DNA of 51,916 nt from Lysobacter antibioticus HS124 (GCF_000336385.2 NZ_HG424472.1:1-51916), one strand, 5' to 3'; positions 42,160-51,884 are shown, counted from the stretch's first letter. A program made the numbers and translations. Notes: generated from the letters alone by a model not told the origin.

Positions 42160-44439
42160 TCAGGGCATCTTCAGCACCAGATCGGTGGCCTCGCCCGGCG
42201 ACCAGTTGAGGCTCTTGTTGGTGCCGTTCTCGAGCAGGTAACTGGCCTTGTACTCGTAGCGCATGCGCGCCGGGTCGAGGTAGTCGTACTCGAACTCGCC
42301 GACCGCCTGGGCGTTGTCGAATTCGAAGTCCTCGGCGAAATTCAGCCCGCCGACCAGATCCTCGAAGCGCAGCGAGACCTTGACCTTGCGCATCTTGCGC
42401 TTGGCGAAGTCGGTCGGCGGCTTGACCGTGACGATGCGCCGGCCCTTCATGCCCGCCTTGAGCATGATCCGGTTGCCGAAGGTCACCGACTCGGGGATCT
42501 CCTCGACGTCGCGCCCGTCCTTGTACAGGATGCTGACGCTGTAGAAGACCGCCTTGATATCGGGGTTGCGCATGTCCACAGCGAAGGTCTGCGAGGCCGA
42601 TCCTTCCTGGAAGCTCATCGGCTGCTCGATCAGCACGTCGTTGGCGCGGTCTGCATAGCGCAGGTCGACGAACACTTCCTGCACTTCGTTCCAGTTGAAG
42701 TTCGGCACCACCTGCAGCACGCGCCGGGTCGGGAACGGATTGCGCACGGTCACCTGCGGCTCGTCCAGGTCGGCCCAATCGACGACCTTGTCCGGGCCGC
42801 TGACGGCGTGATGGACCAGGCGCACCTGGTAGCCGGTCTTGGCCAGGTCGATCATGAACATCTTCCAGGCTCCGGCCGGCGCGTCCTTGGTCAGCCGCAC
42901 CATGTCGTTCTGGTTGATCTTGTTGGCCGGGTCGCGATAGCGCAGGAATACGTCGACCGAGCTGTAGCGGTCCCAGGGGTAGTTCTCGGCCAACACCGGC
43001 ACGGTGTTGATCGCGTACAGGTCGCGCGGCACGACTTCGATGTTCTCCACGTCGAAGACCTGCGGCTTGGACTTGAGCTTGGTCGGCCGCTCGGCCGCGT
43101 CCACGCCCTTGAAGTTGACCTCGTACTCGACCTGCACCTCGCGCTTCATCGCCCCGCGCTCGAGCTGGCTCAGCCACTCGAAGCTGGCCTCGCCGGCGTT
43201 GGCGCCGAGCAGCGCGTTCTGCGCCTTGTCGCCGTAGCGCACCCGCACGTTGATGCTGCCGATGTCGTCGCCGGCCAGGTCGGCGCGCGAGATCACCTTG
43301 ACCCTGCGCTTCTTGAAGAAGTCGTTGTCCAGGCTGATCTGCTTGACCAGCCGCTCGCGCGGCACGTTGCCGTCGCGGACGGTCTTGAACAGCGCCGCCA
43401 GGTGTCCTTGCGGATGGATCGAGCGCTTGATAGCCACGCGCTCGGAGAAGTTGACGTTGAGCTTCTTGCGGTCGACGCGCTTGTAGTCCATGCGCTTGTA
43501 GCTGAAGCTCGGCATCAGCGCGCCAATCGGTCCGCCGGCGGCGCGGGCCGAGGATTCGGCGGCGAACTTGCCGATCGCTTCCAGGCCGCGTTCGAAGTCG
43601 TTCTTCTTCTCCGGCGACCACGGCGGCAAGCTGGGCTGGAAGAAAGCGTCGGTGACCATGTTGCGGACCTGGGCCAAGGCCGCATCGCGGCGGTCGATGA
43701 TGCCCTTGGTGTCCTCGCTCTCGGCGACGAAGGTGTCCGACTCCAGCACGATCGCGCGCTTTTCGACCAGCTCGTCGACCGCCTTGCCGATCTCGGTGGA
43801 GAAGAAGATGTTGCCGCCGGAGAAACTCTCGTCCATGTGCTTCTGGACGCGGTCCCAATCGATCTTCAGGTTGATGTTGTAGGCCGGGCGCAAGCCGAGG
43901 AAGTCCAGCGAGTAGATCACCGCCACCGGCAGGATCTCGCCCTCCAGGCACTGCTCCATCACCGTGTAGCCGTCCTGATCCAGGCGCACCGAGAACGCGG
44001 CCTGGTTGTTGCCGTACAGGGCGGGCTTGGCGGCCTGGTCGATCTTGAGCACGAACTGCGGACCGCCGCCCGGGGTCGCCGCGGTATCGCCGCTGGCCTT
44101 GCCGAGCATCAGCAGCCTTACCGATCCGTCTTCCAGCGGCACCGGGGCGATGCGCGGCTTGTTGCGCAGGTTCTCGGCGTTGGCGATCTCGCGCGCCAGA
44201 TCGTCGATCTGCTTGGCGCTGGCGCCGACGTTGCAGTCGAAATTGAGGAACCCGCCGGTGCCCGCGTCGCCGCGGAAACCGATCAGGAGGAATTGCGGCA
44301 CGTCGATGCCGAGCGACGGGTCGCGCACGGTGGTCAGATGCGGCGCGGTCGGCATGTAGTACCACTGCTCGGGATCGGCATGGTCCGGGAAGACCGAGAT
44401 GCCGTTGATCTCGCGAGTGCGGCTGTCGAGGAGAAGCAT
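42160..44439 (-). CDS. Cluster protein C: shared module plus four beta repeats
   Basis: This 759-residue protein starts at an ATG with a clear AAGGAG site (44439). The N-terminal module (1-240) has PDHADPEQWYYMPTAPHL, GTGGFLNFD, IAPVPLEDGSVRLLM, QAAFSVRLDQDG and VIYSLDFLGLRPAY. A helical section follows (240-350, with KAVDELVEKRAIVL). Then come about four beta-rich repeats of about 90 residues, each with a VFVDLRYADR-type strand and a YSVSILYKDGR-type closing strand. It has no signal peptide, no cysteine-rich motif and no known catalytic residues. It is a paralog of proteins B and D. Function unknown. Confidence 0.88.
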   Translation of the reverse strand: MLLLDSRTREINGISVFPDHADPEQWYYMPTAPHLTTVRDPSLGIDVPQFLLIGFRGDAGTGGFLNFDCNVGASAKQIDDLAREIANAENLRNKPRIAPVPLEDGSVRLLMLGKASGDTAATPGGGPQFVLKIDQAAKPALYGNNQAAFSVRLDQDGYTVMEQCLEGEILPVAVIYSLDFLGLRPAYNINLKIDWDRVQKHMDESFSGGNIFFSTEIGKAVDELVEKRAIVLESDTFVAESEDTKGIIDRRDAALAQVRNMVTDAFFQPSLPPWSPEKKNDFERGLEAIGKFAAESSARAAGGPIGALMPSFSYKRMDYKRVDRKKLNVNFSERVAIKRSIHPQGHLAALFKTVRDGNVPRERLVKQISLDNDFFKKRRVKVISRADLAGDDIGSINVRVRYGDKAQNALLGANAGEASFEWLSQLERGAMKREVQVEYEVNFKGVDAAERPTKLKSKPQVFDVENIEVVPRDLYAINTVPVLAENYPWDRYSSVDVFLRYRDPANKINQNDMVRLTKDAPAGAWKMFMIDLAKTGYQVRLVHHAVSGPDKVVDWADLDEPQVTVRNPFPTRRVLQVVPNFNWNEVQEVFVDLRYADRANDVLIEQPMSFQEGSASQTFAVDMRNPDIKAVFYSVSILYKDGRDVEEIPESVTFGNRIMLKAGMKGRRIVTVKPPTDFAKRKMRKVKVSLRFEDLVGGLNFAEDFEFDNAQAVGEFEYDYLDPARMRYEYKASYLLENGTNKSLNWSPGEATDLVLKMP

Positions 44440-44505
44440 GATCGGACTCCTTCCGAGTCAGGCGTGATGGCGGGTGGACGGCGGGCGGTGCGCGACCGCC
44501 GCTCC

Positions 44506-44524
44506 GGGCCTGCAGCGCAGGCCC
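44506..44524 (-). terminator. Hairpin between genes D and C
   Basis: GGGCCTGC and GCAGGCCC form an 8-bp perfect stem with a three-base loop in the 104-bp gap between genes D and C. No T-tract follows on the minus strand, so it may be an attenuator or mRNA-stability element rather than a full terminator. Confidence 0.4.
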
Positions 44525-44543
44525 GACGGCGGCGGCGCAACGC

Positions 44544-46697
44544 TCAGGCCGGCACTTCCAGGAACAGGGTCAGATCGGTGGCGTCGTCGAGCGCGACCAC
44601 CTTGCGCGAGTTGTCGGCCATGAAATAGGTGATCTTGGCGTCGTACTCGGGGTCCTCGCCGTTGGCGATCGGCAGCTTCCAGCTCTTCTCCTCGTCGCCG
44701 GGCTTGAAGCGCAGGTCGATGCGCTTGGGCCCGTGCGACAGGGCGACGCTGACCATCTTCAGCTCGTCCCAGTTGAGCAGGTCCGGCACCACCGCCACTT
44801 CCAGCGCGTCCAGCTTCTTGCCGACCAGCACGGTCGAACGGCTGGCGACCTGCTCGGGCTCTTCCTTGCTGGTGCCGTCGGCGTACAGGGTGGTGACCGC
44901 GTACTTGACCGTGCCCAGGGTTTCGTCGACCACCGGGAAGGCCCAGTCGAACGAGGTCATGTCCTTGGACAGGGTGATCACGGTCTTCTGGCTGTACTTG
45001 TTGGCGGTGTCCTCGTAGCTGCCTTCCACCGTGATCGACGCGATCTCGTTCTCCAGATCGCCGGCGGCGCGGAAGCTGACCGTCTTCTGGGCGGTGAACG
45101 GGTCGTCGATGTACAGCTCCTTGGCCTGCTGGGCGCCGGCCTTCTTGATCTGGCGGCCGTCGGCCAGCGAGTACAGCAGTTCGTACTCGATGTCCTGGGT
45201 GCGCGGCACGCCGATGATCTTGCGCAGCTGGAAGGTCGGCGTGTCCTTGGTCAGGTTGAACTTGGCCTCGACCGGTTGCTTGCCGCCCTTGTAGCGCACG
45301 GTGACCTGGGTGCGCGGCACCTGAGCGAAGTCGATGTCGCCGGGACCGATGTCCAGCGACAGCAGGCCCAGGTCGTCGACGTTGATCACCAGATTGGTGT
45401 CGTCGGTCTCGATTTCCGGCGACTGATGCTTGAACGCGTTGCCCTTGTAGTTGACCGTATAGGAATACTTGAACTTACGAATGCCCTGATGCACGAAGGC
45501 CTCGAACTTGGCCACGTCGTCCGGGCTGGTGAAGGTGAACTCCTGCACCTTCTTGTTCGGGCCGTGCGGGTAGTTGATCTTGACCTCGACGCTGTGGATC
45601 GGCAGGTTGGCGAAGTCGGCGTTGACCCGCATGTTCACCCGCACGGTCTTGAGGAACTCGTCCAGGTTGATCTTGGAGTAGTAGTTCTCCCACTTCAGCG
45701 CTTTGTTCTTGCCGTCCTTGAGCGACGTGATGGTGGGCAGCATGCCCTGCGGGTTGCGGTTGACGATCACCGCCTTGGCCTCGCTCCATTCGACCCGCAC
45801 GTTGGCGATCTGGGTCTTGCTGACCGCGCGGCGGATCTTCTCGAAGTCCTGGCCTTCCTGCAGTTCCTTGATGTTGGGGTCGACCTCGGCGATTTCCTTC
45901 AGCAGGTTGCGCTGCACCGCCGCTTCCAGCTGCTTGTTGATCGCCGCGCGGATGTCGGCCTCCAGCTTGGCGTTTTCTTCCGGAGTGCCGTTGGGCGCTT
46001 GGACGAAGTCGAAATGGGTCTTGGTGACGTCGTTCTTCCAGCGCGTCGAGCTGACCATCTCGCTGTAAGCGTCGTCGCCCCAGCAGTTCTCCTTGACCGT
46101 GACGTCTTGGGCGAAGCGGTAGAACTCCGACGCGTTCCAGGTGCCCCAGGCCTTCATTTCCGGCAGGCGCATATAGCAATTGAGCTTGTACACGACCTGC
46201 ACGGCCGAAGCCGAGCCGGTGCTCAGGGTCTCCTTGAAGATCGCCGTGCCCAACTCGGACAGTTCGACCATGAACGAGGCCTTGTTGTCGCCGTACAGCG
46301 AGGGCTTGCCGGCGCCGCGGATCTTCTCGACCAGGGCGCCGCCCTCGGTCAGCAACAGCTCGACCGTGCCGTCGGTCCACAGCACCGGCGCCAGCACCAC
46401 CTTGGGCGGGGTCTTGCCCTTGTACTTCTCCGCCAGCTCCTTCTGCAGTTCGGCGGTGATCTTCTTCTTCTCGTCGGCCGGCACCGACAGATCGGTGTCG
46501 AACGCGATGAAGCCGCCGAACTTCTTTCCGCCGTCTTCGCGGATCTGGCCGTATTCGACGAAGCGCAGGGCCAGGTCGCCGTTGCTCATGCGCGCGAACG
46601 TCGGGCCCTGCGGCATGATGTAGAAAGTGTGGTCGTTGGCATCGTCGCCGTAGACGAAGTAGTCGCCGACGTTTCTGCCGCTGTCGAGTTTCATCAT
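44544..46697 (-). CDS. Cluster protein D: shared module plus four beta repeats
   Basis: This 717-residue protein starts MMKLDSGRNVGDYFVYGDD, with an AGGAG site; the longer upstream frame is rejected. The module (1-240) shows DDANDHTFYIMP (18-29), GGFIAFDTDL, APVLWTDGTVELLL, KASFMVELSELG and VQVVYKLNCYMRLPE. A long helical section follows (about 250-370), then about four repeats near 400-717, each ending with a YxVxxxYxDG strand. It is unusually rich in Lys compared with neighbours, which suggests a soluble, exposed protein. There is no signal peptide. A 358-bp gap to gene E may hold a separate promoter. Confidence 0.88.
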   Translation of the reverse strand: MMKLDSGRNVGDYFVYGDDANDHTFYIMPQGPTFARMSNGDLALRFVEYGQIREDGGKKFGGFIAFDTDLSVPADEKKKITAELQKELAEKYKGKTPPKVVLAPVLWTDGTVELLLTEGGALVEKIRGAGKPSLYGDNKASFMVELSELGTAIFKETLSTGSASAVQVVYKLNCYMRLPEMKAWGTWNASEFYRFAQDVTVKENCWGDDAYSEMVSSTRWKNDVTKTHFDFVQAPNGTPEENAKLEADIRAAINKQLEAAVQRNLLKEIAEVDPNIKELQEGQDFEKIRRAVSKTQIANVRVEWSEAKAVIVNRNPQGMLPTITSLKDGKNKALKWENYYSKINLDEFLKTVRVNMRVNADFANLPIHSVEVKINYPHGPNKKVQEFTFTSPDDVAKFEAFVHQGIRKFKYSYTVNYKGNAFKHQSPEIETDDTNLVINVDDLGLLSLDIGPGDIDFAQVPRTQVTVRYKGGKQPVEAKFNLTKDTPTFQLRKIIGVPRTQDIEYELLYSLADGRQIKKAGAQQAKELYIDDPFTAQKTVSFRAAGDLENEIASITVEGSYEDTANKYSQKTVITLSKDMTSFDWAFPVVDETLGTVKYAVTTLYADGTSKEEPEQVASRSTVLVGKKLDALEVAVVPDLLNWDELKMVSVALSHGPKRIDLRFKPGDEEKSWKLPIANGEDPEYDAKITYFMADNSRKVVALDDATDLTLFLEVPA

Positions 46698-47055
46698 GGA
46701 CCTGCTCCTTATCCGATAGTCCGCCGCGCCCCAGTCCGGGAGCGCGCTGCGTTTTCCTGTCGCCGCGGCGCGAATGCCGCGACCCCTTGCGATCCGGTCG
46801 AACTTTGCAAACGCCGCCGGCGATCGCGTCCGGACAACGTTTTTCCCTGGTTTTTCGCTGTTTCTTCCACGTCCCTGCCCCGCATCGGCATGAGCTTCCC
46901 CGCCGCGCGCCGACCGGCGCACGCTGTTTCGGAACGAACGCTGCCTGCGCGGCCGGCGACGGCCGCGTCGGGTCCACGTTGTCGTTGCGGCTCAGGCCGC
47001 AGGCGCAACTCGCGCCGATAAGGTCCGTCGCGGCGCACACACCGCGGCGCAAGCG
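46698..47055. other. Gap between genes E and D; no gene seen
   Basis: These 358 bases include a T-rich patch (CGTTTTTCCCTGGTTTTTCGC at about 46839-46859, plus strand) and a TTGCAA hexamer on the minus strand. I find no reliable promoter pair. The gap is much larger than others in the cluster, so genes D-A could form a second transcript. Confidence 0.5.
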
Positions 47056-47739
47056 TCAACTTCGCGGCAGGCCCCAGTCGGCCGCGTCCGCCGCATACCA
47101 GTGCGTCTTCGGCACCGATCGCGGCGTGATGTCTTCCTGTCGGTAGTCGCTGCGCGCGACCGAACTGAATCCGGCTTCTCCGGTCCCGTCGCGCACGCGC
47201 GATTCGTGCTCGCTGGATTCGCTCGCCGTTACCGTTCTTTCGCGCAGCGCCGGTTCGACGTCGGCGATCAGGTAGCGGATCTCCAGCCATCCGCGCTGTC
47301 CGGACAGGGCCTTGCGCGCCTTGTCCAGTTGTTCGCCGGCCAGCATGGCGCTGAACGCTGCGTGGTACGGCGGCGCGCCGGACGTGCGGCTGCTCGCCAA
47401 GCGCAGATAACCGCCCTGACCGTCGCCGATCTGCAGCACCGCTTCGCCGACCTCGACCGGCGCCGGGTACAGCCGCACCTGCTCAGGCGGCAGTTGCGCA
47501 CGCACGGCCAACTCGGCGCGCAACGCGCCCAACCGGTCCGCGTCCACGCCCCAGACCGCGGTCAGCGACAGCATCGCCATCGCGCCCACCGCGACCAGCG
47601 AGAACTGCGGCCGGCCTTGGTTGTCCGTGGCCAGCGCCGGCGCTTTGGCGCGGTAGTACCAGGTAGCCGGCTCGTCCGCCGGCGCCGCCAGCACGCCGGC
47701 GATGTCTTGGTATTCCTCGTGTGCGGGGTTGCGGATCAT
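47056..47739 (-). CDS. Cluster protein E: minimal shared module
   Basis: This 227-residue protein, shortest of the module family, has DEPATWYYRAKAPALATDNQG, YPAPVEVGEAVLQIG, HAAFSAMLAGEQLD and WLEIRYLIADVEP: the same order of blocks as proteins B-D, then a short polar C-terminus. It lacks the beta repeats. It thus may show the module's natural boundary. The start at 47739 overlaps the stop of gene F by 4 bp (ATGA), giving translational coupling. The very long open frame upstream is a shadow of gene F. Confidence 0.85.
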   Translation of the reverse strand: MIRNPAHEEYQDIAGVLAAPADEPATWYYRAKAPALATDNQGRPQFSLVAVGAMAMLSLTAVWGVDADRLGALRAELAVRAQLPPEQVRLYPAPVEVGEAVLQIGDGQGGYLRLASSRTSGAPPYHAAFSAMLAGEQLDKARKALSGQRGWLEIRYLIADVEPALRERTVTASESSEHESRVRDGTGEAGFSSVARSDYRQEDITPRSVPKTHWYAADAADWGLPRS

Positions 47740-49547
47740 GCTCCTGCTCCGGCGGTCGTCCTTGGAATTTGGCTGCTGCGCAGGCGCAGCGGCGTATCGG
47801 GTTGCAGCACCGGCGACCACGGCGATTGCGGCGACCAGCGCCAGCGATAGCCGGACCGGAACGGCGACAGCGCCAACCAGTGCCAATCCGCCTGCGCGGC
47901 GTTGCGGCTCAGGCGCAGGCTGCGCCGGCGCTTGGGGTCGTCGATGCGGTCTTCCGGCGCCAGTTCGATCAGCAATTGCGGCGCGTCGTCGTCGAAGTCG
48001 GCGTCGACCCTGAGCTCGCGCACGCCGGCGCCCTCGAAGCTGAAGGCATCCAGGCGCAACGCCTCGGCCTCCACCGGCGCCAGCGCACAGCAGCGGCCGT
48101 CGGCACGGGCGCGTGCGAGACCGCGGATCGCGGCCTGTTCGAGGTCGGGCGGGATCGCGAACGCCAGCGTCGGCGCGTCGCGATCCAACCGGCCGCGCGA
48201 CGACCAGGGCTTGCCGCGGCGCAGGCCGGCGCATTCCAGATCGATGTCGGCCTGCTCGAGAAACGCCGGTTCGGCCTCGACCGGGATCAGGCGCAGACCG
48301 AAGTCTTCCGGCGCGATCAGCAGGTGCTCGCGATCGGACTGTTGCAGCGGCCCCTTGAAGATTTCCGCACGGCCTTCGTGCAGCAGCACCGCCGAGGTTT
48401 GCCACGAATAGCTCAGCGCCTCGCTCGGCGACAAGCGAAGATCCAGCCGGACCGGACGGTCGCTCGCATCCAAGGGGGCGGACGCCTTGATCGTGAACGG
48501 CCGCGACGGCAGGCGCGCCGGCAGCTTCACTTCCACCTGGGCCTGGGCCAGGCCGACCCGACGTTCGGGCATGTTCGGTCGCACCGTCAGCGCGCGCCAA
48601 CCGCTGCTCAGCGCGCGCACGTCGTGACGACGCACGACCGCATCGTGCATCGCCGCCGGCATCGTGCGCAGCGGGCCGAGCGGATCGGCTTGAATGGCGA
48701 ACAGGCGCGGCGCCAGCATCGGTTCGGCCAGATCCCAGCGCACTCGCCCGGCAGGCATCGCCGCCGGATCGAAGGCCAGCCGTACCCCCGGCTCGACCTC
48801 GGCCGGCGTCGGCGCGAGCGCGGCGAAACGCACGGCGATGCGATCGAGCAAGGCATCGGCCAGCCGCTGCGGCGTCCAGCCATCGGTCGGCGCCTGCGCG
48901 GGAAAACCCAGGCTCTGGGGCGCTTCGATCAGACGCTCGCGCAACAGGTCGCGGTCCAGTGCGAGCTGCCCCTGGCCGAGCTGGCGCACCGCGCTCAGCA
49001 ACGCGGCCGGGTCGAACTCCAGCGTCGACGGCAAGCGATCGGCGACGCCGCGCACCCGCAGCCAGGCGTTGGCGCTGACCGACAACAGGCCGCGTTGCAG
49101 CGCGGCGACGAACAGGTCGCTGGCCGCGCTGTCCAGGCGCAGCGCAAGGCCCAGTGCGCCGAGGCTGGCGACGTCGAGCGGCAACAGCTCGCCCAGCGCC
49201 GGCGGCAGATCCAGCGCCTCGACCGCGTCCAGGCGCAACCAGCCGCCGTCGGCCGGCAACGCCGACAGCGCGAAGCTCTGCCCCGCATCGAACGCCGCCT
49301 GGCGCGCGGCCTCCAGGCCGAACTCGGCGGCGAAACCCAGCGAGAGGATCGAGAAGCGTTCCAGCCCGGCGCGGCCGCGGTCCTGCTGGAACAGGTCCAG
49401 GCGCAGCGGCGGCTCGGCATCGGCGCCGCAGGCGACCAGTTCGGTCGGCGGCAGCAGAAAGGCGCCGGGACGGTCGTAGGCGGCGAACGCGATGCGTTCG
49501 CCGACGTTCATCGGATTGCGCCAGTCGGGGCGGCCGGAGAAGGACAT
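47736..49547 (-). CDS. Cluster protein F: divergent shared module
   Basis: This 603-residue protein starts MSFSGRPDWRNPMNVG and is encoded 3 bp after gene G. The module is the most divergent in the cluster but recognisable: YDRPGAFLLPPTELV, ERFSILSLGFAAEFG, and LRLDSAASDLFVAALQRG. The rest is Leu/Arg/Ala/Asp-rich and beta-strand predicted, with closing YSWQTSAVLLHEG and SGYRWRWSPQSPWSP stretches. It has no signal peptide, transmembrane helix or catalytic motif. The stop codon overlaps the start of gene E. Confidence 0.83.
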   Translation of the reverse strand: MSFSGRPDWRNPMNVGERIAFAAYDRPGAFLLPPTELVACGADAEPPLRLDLFQQDRGRAGLERFSILSLGFAAEFGLEAARQAAFDAGQSFALSALPADGGWLRLDAVEALDLPPALGELLPLDVASLGALGLALRLDSAASDLFVAALQRGLLSVSANAWLRVRGVADRLPSTLEFDPAALLSAVRQLGQGQLALDRDLLRERLIEAPQSLGFPAQAPTDGWTPQRLADALLDRIAVRFAALAPTPAEVEPGVRLAFDPAAMPAGRVRWDLAEPMLAPRLFAIQADPLGPLRTMPAAMHDAVVRRHDVRALSSGWRALTVRPNMPERRVGLAQAQVEVKLPARLPSRPFTIKASAPLDASDRPVRLDLRLSPSEALSYSWQTSAVLLHEGRAEIFKGPLQQSDREHLLIAPEDFGLRLIPVEAEPAFLEQADIDLECAGLRRGKPWSSRGRLDRDAPTLAFAIPPDLEQAAIRGLARARADGRCCALAPVEAEALRLDAFSFEGAGVRELRVDADFDDDAPQLLIELAPEDRIDDPKRRRSLRLSRNAAQADWHWLALSPFRSGYRWRWSPQSPWSPVLQPDTPLRLRSSQIPRTTAGAGA

Positions 49548-49550
49548 GGC

Positions 49551-51884
49551 TCAGACCGCCGTCACGAACAGGTCGACGGTGTCGACGCGCTGCCACGCGG
49601 TGGCCGGAACGCGCTGGCCGGACTTGTAGATCACGGTCTGGCGGTACTCGTAGTAGCCCTCGCTGTCGCGGCGCAACAGGATGTCCATCAGCGGCACCGG
49701 CACTTCGACCTCGACCAGCAGGGTGGAGGCGTTGAGGAACGCGCTGCGGTTGCCGCGGAACTCGACGATGATGCTGTGGATCTCGCCCTCCGGGCGACCG
49801 GCGTTGAGCAGGATGTCCGTCGCCGTCGAGACCCGGATCGTGCGCACCGTTTCCTGCTCGATCGAGTCGTCGAGCACGTATTTCATGATCGCTTCGCCGT
49901 CCGGCACGCTGCGCACCGAGCCGGTATCGAAGATCGCGTCGGCCGGCAGCGCGCCCGGCGGCGGGGTCAGCGGCTGCACGGTGAAGGCGATGCGCTGCTC
50001 GGGCTCGATCTCGACCGGTCGGCTCAGGTCCAGACCGTCGATGCGGGCATCGACCAGGCCTTCGCCGCGGCTGATCCAGGTCGGCAGGCGCTGGAAGCGC
50101 AGCTTGCTCTCGGTGGCGTTGATCAGTTGCACCGCCACCGCGCCGGTCTGCGGATCGGGCGTCTCGATCGACTGGAACATCTCGCCTTCCATGTCGGCGA
50201 AGTTGAGCCGCACCGGCACGGTCACGTTCTCGTTGACGCCGCTGCTGACCACCACGTGGCCCTGCAGCAGATTGGAGTTGGACGTCGACATCAGCGCCGC
50301 GACCGCTTCCTGGAAGGCGGCGAACTCGAAGCGCTCGTTGAAGGTGAAGCCGTTGTCCCAATCGATGGTCGCCGGCACCGCTTCGGTGCGCACGCCGCCG
50401 TTCCGGTTAAGGGCCAACTGCAGGGTCGAAGACGCTCGCAGCAAGCGCAGCTCGAACTCGCGCCGGGGGTTGTCGGCGCTGGCAGGCACCTGCGCGGCGA
50501 GTTCGCGGCGCGCGGCGAGCAGGCGCTCGCCGTCGGTCACCGGGCGCACTTCGCACGTCAGGTCGACCATCACGTCGTCGGGCGTATCGCCCTGATCGAC
50601 CCGGAACACCAGCGACGGTGCGTGCGGCGCTTCGCTGCGCCGCGCCAGCTTGAACGCGTCCGGCAGGTAATAGATGCGACTGGGATCGGACAGGTCCTGG
50701 AAGTACGGATGACTGCGCCCGCTGCCGGCGGGATAGCGCAGCGAATGCACCACCCAGCGGCTGACGCCGGCGTTGTTGCGGCTGCCTGCGGGATAGACGT
50801 AAGGATGCAACTGCGGGTCGAAGAACAAAGCCACCGCCCAGTCCTGCACCTGATGGCTGACTTGGTAGCGCTGTTCCTGCGGTTGCGGTTGCGGTTGCGG
50901 CTGAGGCTGAGGCTGTGGGCGCGGCTGCGGGCGCGGGAACGGCATGCCGCCGATGCGGCCGCGCCCCGGCAGCGGACGCCCGACCGGCAGACCGCCGGCG
51001 ATGCCGCCGCCGGCCATGACGTCGCCGATGCGCACCGCGCGCGCGGCGGCGACGCCCGCCGGCGCGGGCGTGGCCGCATGCGGCGCGATCGCGGCCGGTG
51101 CGAGGGCCGCCGGCGCCACCCGCACTGCGGCGTCGGCACGCAGCAGGCTGGCCTTGGAGAATTGCATCTGCCCTTTGACCATCATCAACTGGCGCCTGGG
51201 CGTGTCCGCAGCGCTCGACGCCGGCAGCGGCACCGCGACCGAGAACGCACGCGAGACCAGCAACCGCGCCTGTGCATCGGCGGACATGAAGGCGCGCAGC
51301 AGGCCGTCGCGCTCCGCCAAGCCCATGCGCAGCAGCATCACGCAGCCGCCGCGCGGATCGTCCTGGACCTCGGCCACCGGCACGCGTTGTTCGATCGCCG
51401 TGCCCGGTACGCGATAGGCGATCGTGGCCTGGCGCGTCAGCGGCAACATCTGCGCGCTGCGCGCGGCCTCGGCGATCTCTTCGGCGGGATAGGTTTCCAC
51501 CGCCAGGCTGACCGCCCACAGGCCGTCCTGACCCAGCGCGACCCCGACCTCGTATTGGCCGTTGTGCTGGCGCAGGCGATAGCGCGGCAGCCAGTAGCGC
51601 TGCTGCGGATTGCGCGGGTCTTCGTACAGGCAGCGGTCGTCGGGCGCGGCGCCGGGGCTGATGGGCTGCGGCGAATCGGCGCGGACGAAGCCGGCGCCGG
51701 GCGCGGTCGCGAACAGGTCCGGGCGCAGGTCGTTCAAACGCGGCCGCAACGCGCGGCCCTCGATCTGCGCGCGCAGCGCCGCGGGGTTCATCCGCAGGCC
51801 AGGCACCGCCGGGCGCATGCGCAGTTCGCCGACTGCGGCCGCCGGCGGCGCGACCACCGCCGACACGCCGGGCGGCGGCGGCAT
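49551..51884 (-). CDS. Cluster protein G: two copies of the module motif; 5' end uncertain
   Basis: This protein of at least 777 residues has an open frame that continues to the window edge without a stop, through Pro/Ala codons, and no ribosome site precedes the ATG at 51884, so the true start may lie outside. The N-terminal half has YEDPRNPQQRYWLPRYRL and QDDPRGGCVMLLRMGL. A Pro/Arg and QP linker follows at about residue 315-335. A second motif, QDLSDPSRIYYLPDAFKLARR, lies near 390. The C-terminal 300 residues are beta-rich (ADAIFDTGSVRSVPDGEAIMKY, VVEFRGNRSAFL-like strands, YYEYRQTVIYKSGQR). No signal peptide is visible from this start. Confidence 0.8.
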   Translation of the reverse strand: MPPPPGVSAVVAPPAAAVGELRMRPAVPGLRMNPAALRAQIEGRALRPRLNDLRPDLFATAPGAGFVRADSPQPISPGAAPDDRCLYEDPRNPQQRYWLPRYRLRQHNGQYEVGVALGQDGLWAVSLAVETYPAEEIAEAARSAQMLPLTRQATIAYRVPGTAIEQRVPVAEVQDDPRGGCVMLLRMGLAERDGLLRAFMSADAQARLLVSRAFSVAVPLPASSAADTPRRQLMMVKGQMQFSKASLLRADAAVRVAPAALAPAAIAPHAATPAPAGVAAARAVRIGDVMAGGGIAGGLPVGRPLPGRGRIGGMPFPRPQPRPQPQPQPQPQPQPQEQRYQVSHQVQDWAVALFFDPQLHPYVYPAGSRNNAGVSRWVVHSLRYPAGSGRSHPYFQDLSDPSRIYYLPDAFKLARRSEAPHAPSLVFRVDQGDTPDDVMVDLTCEVRPVTDGERLLAARRELAAQVPASADNPRREFELRLLRASSTLQLALNRNGGVRTEAVPATIDWDNGFTFNERFEFAAFQEAVAALMSTSNSNLLQGHVVVSSGVNENVTVPVRLNFADMEGEMFQSIETPDPQTGAVAVQLINATESKLRFQRLPTWISRGEGLVDARIDGLDLSRPVEIEPEQRIAFTVQPLTPPPGALPADAIFDTGSVRSVPDGEAIMKYVLDDSIEQETVRTIRVSTATDILLNAGRPEGEIHSIIVEFRGNRSAFLNASTLLVEVEVPVPLMDILLRRDSEGYYEYRQTVIYKSGQRVPATAWQRVDTVDLFVTAV
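50879..50937 (-). repeat. QP/RP dipeptide repeat in protein G
   Basis: This stretch encodes a PQPRPQPQPQPQPQPQPQ-like run between the two module copies of protein G. It matches the QP linker of protein B, supporting a shared architecture. Confidence 0.8.

Noticed and set aside
38667-42209. A 1180-aa open frame on the plus strand opposite genes B and A
   Set aside because: It is an antisense shadow of gene B; it lacks conserved motifs and mirrors the codon structure of the minus-strand gene, which has ribosome site, modules and an OmpA-like domain.
42148-47021. Long plus-strand frames opposite genes C and D
   Set aside because: They are shadows: the minus-strand frames have ribosome sites, shared modules and beta repeats, while the plus-strand translations are Arg/Val/Leu-rich with no motif.
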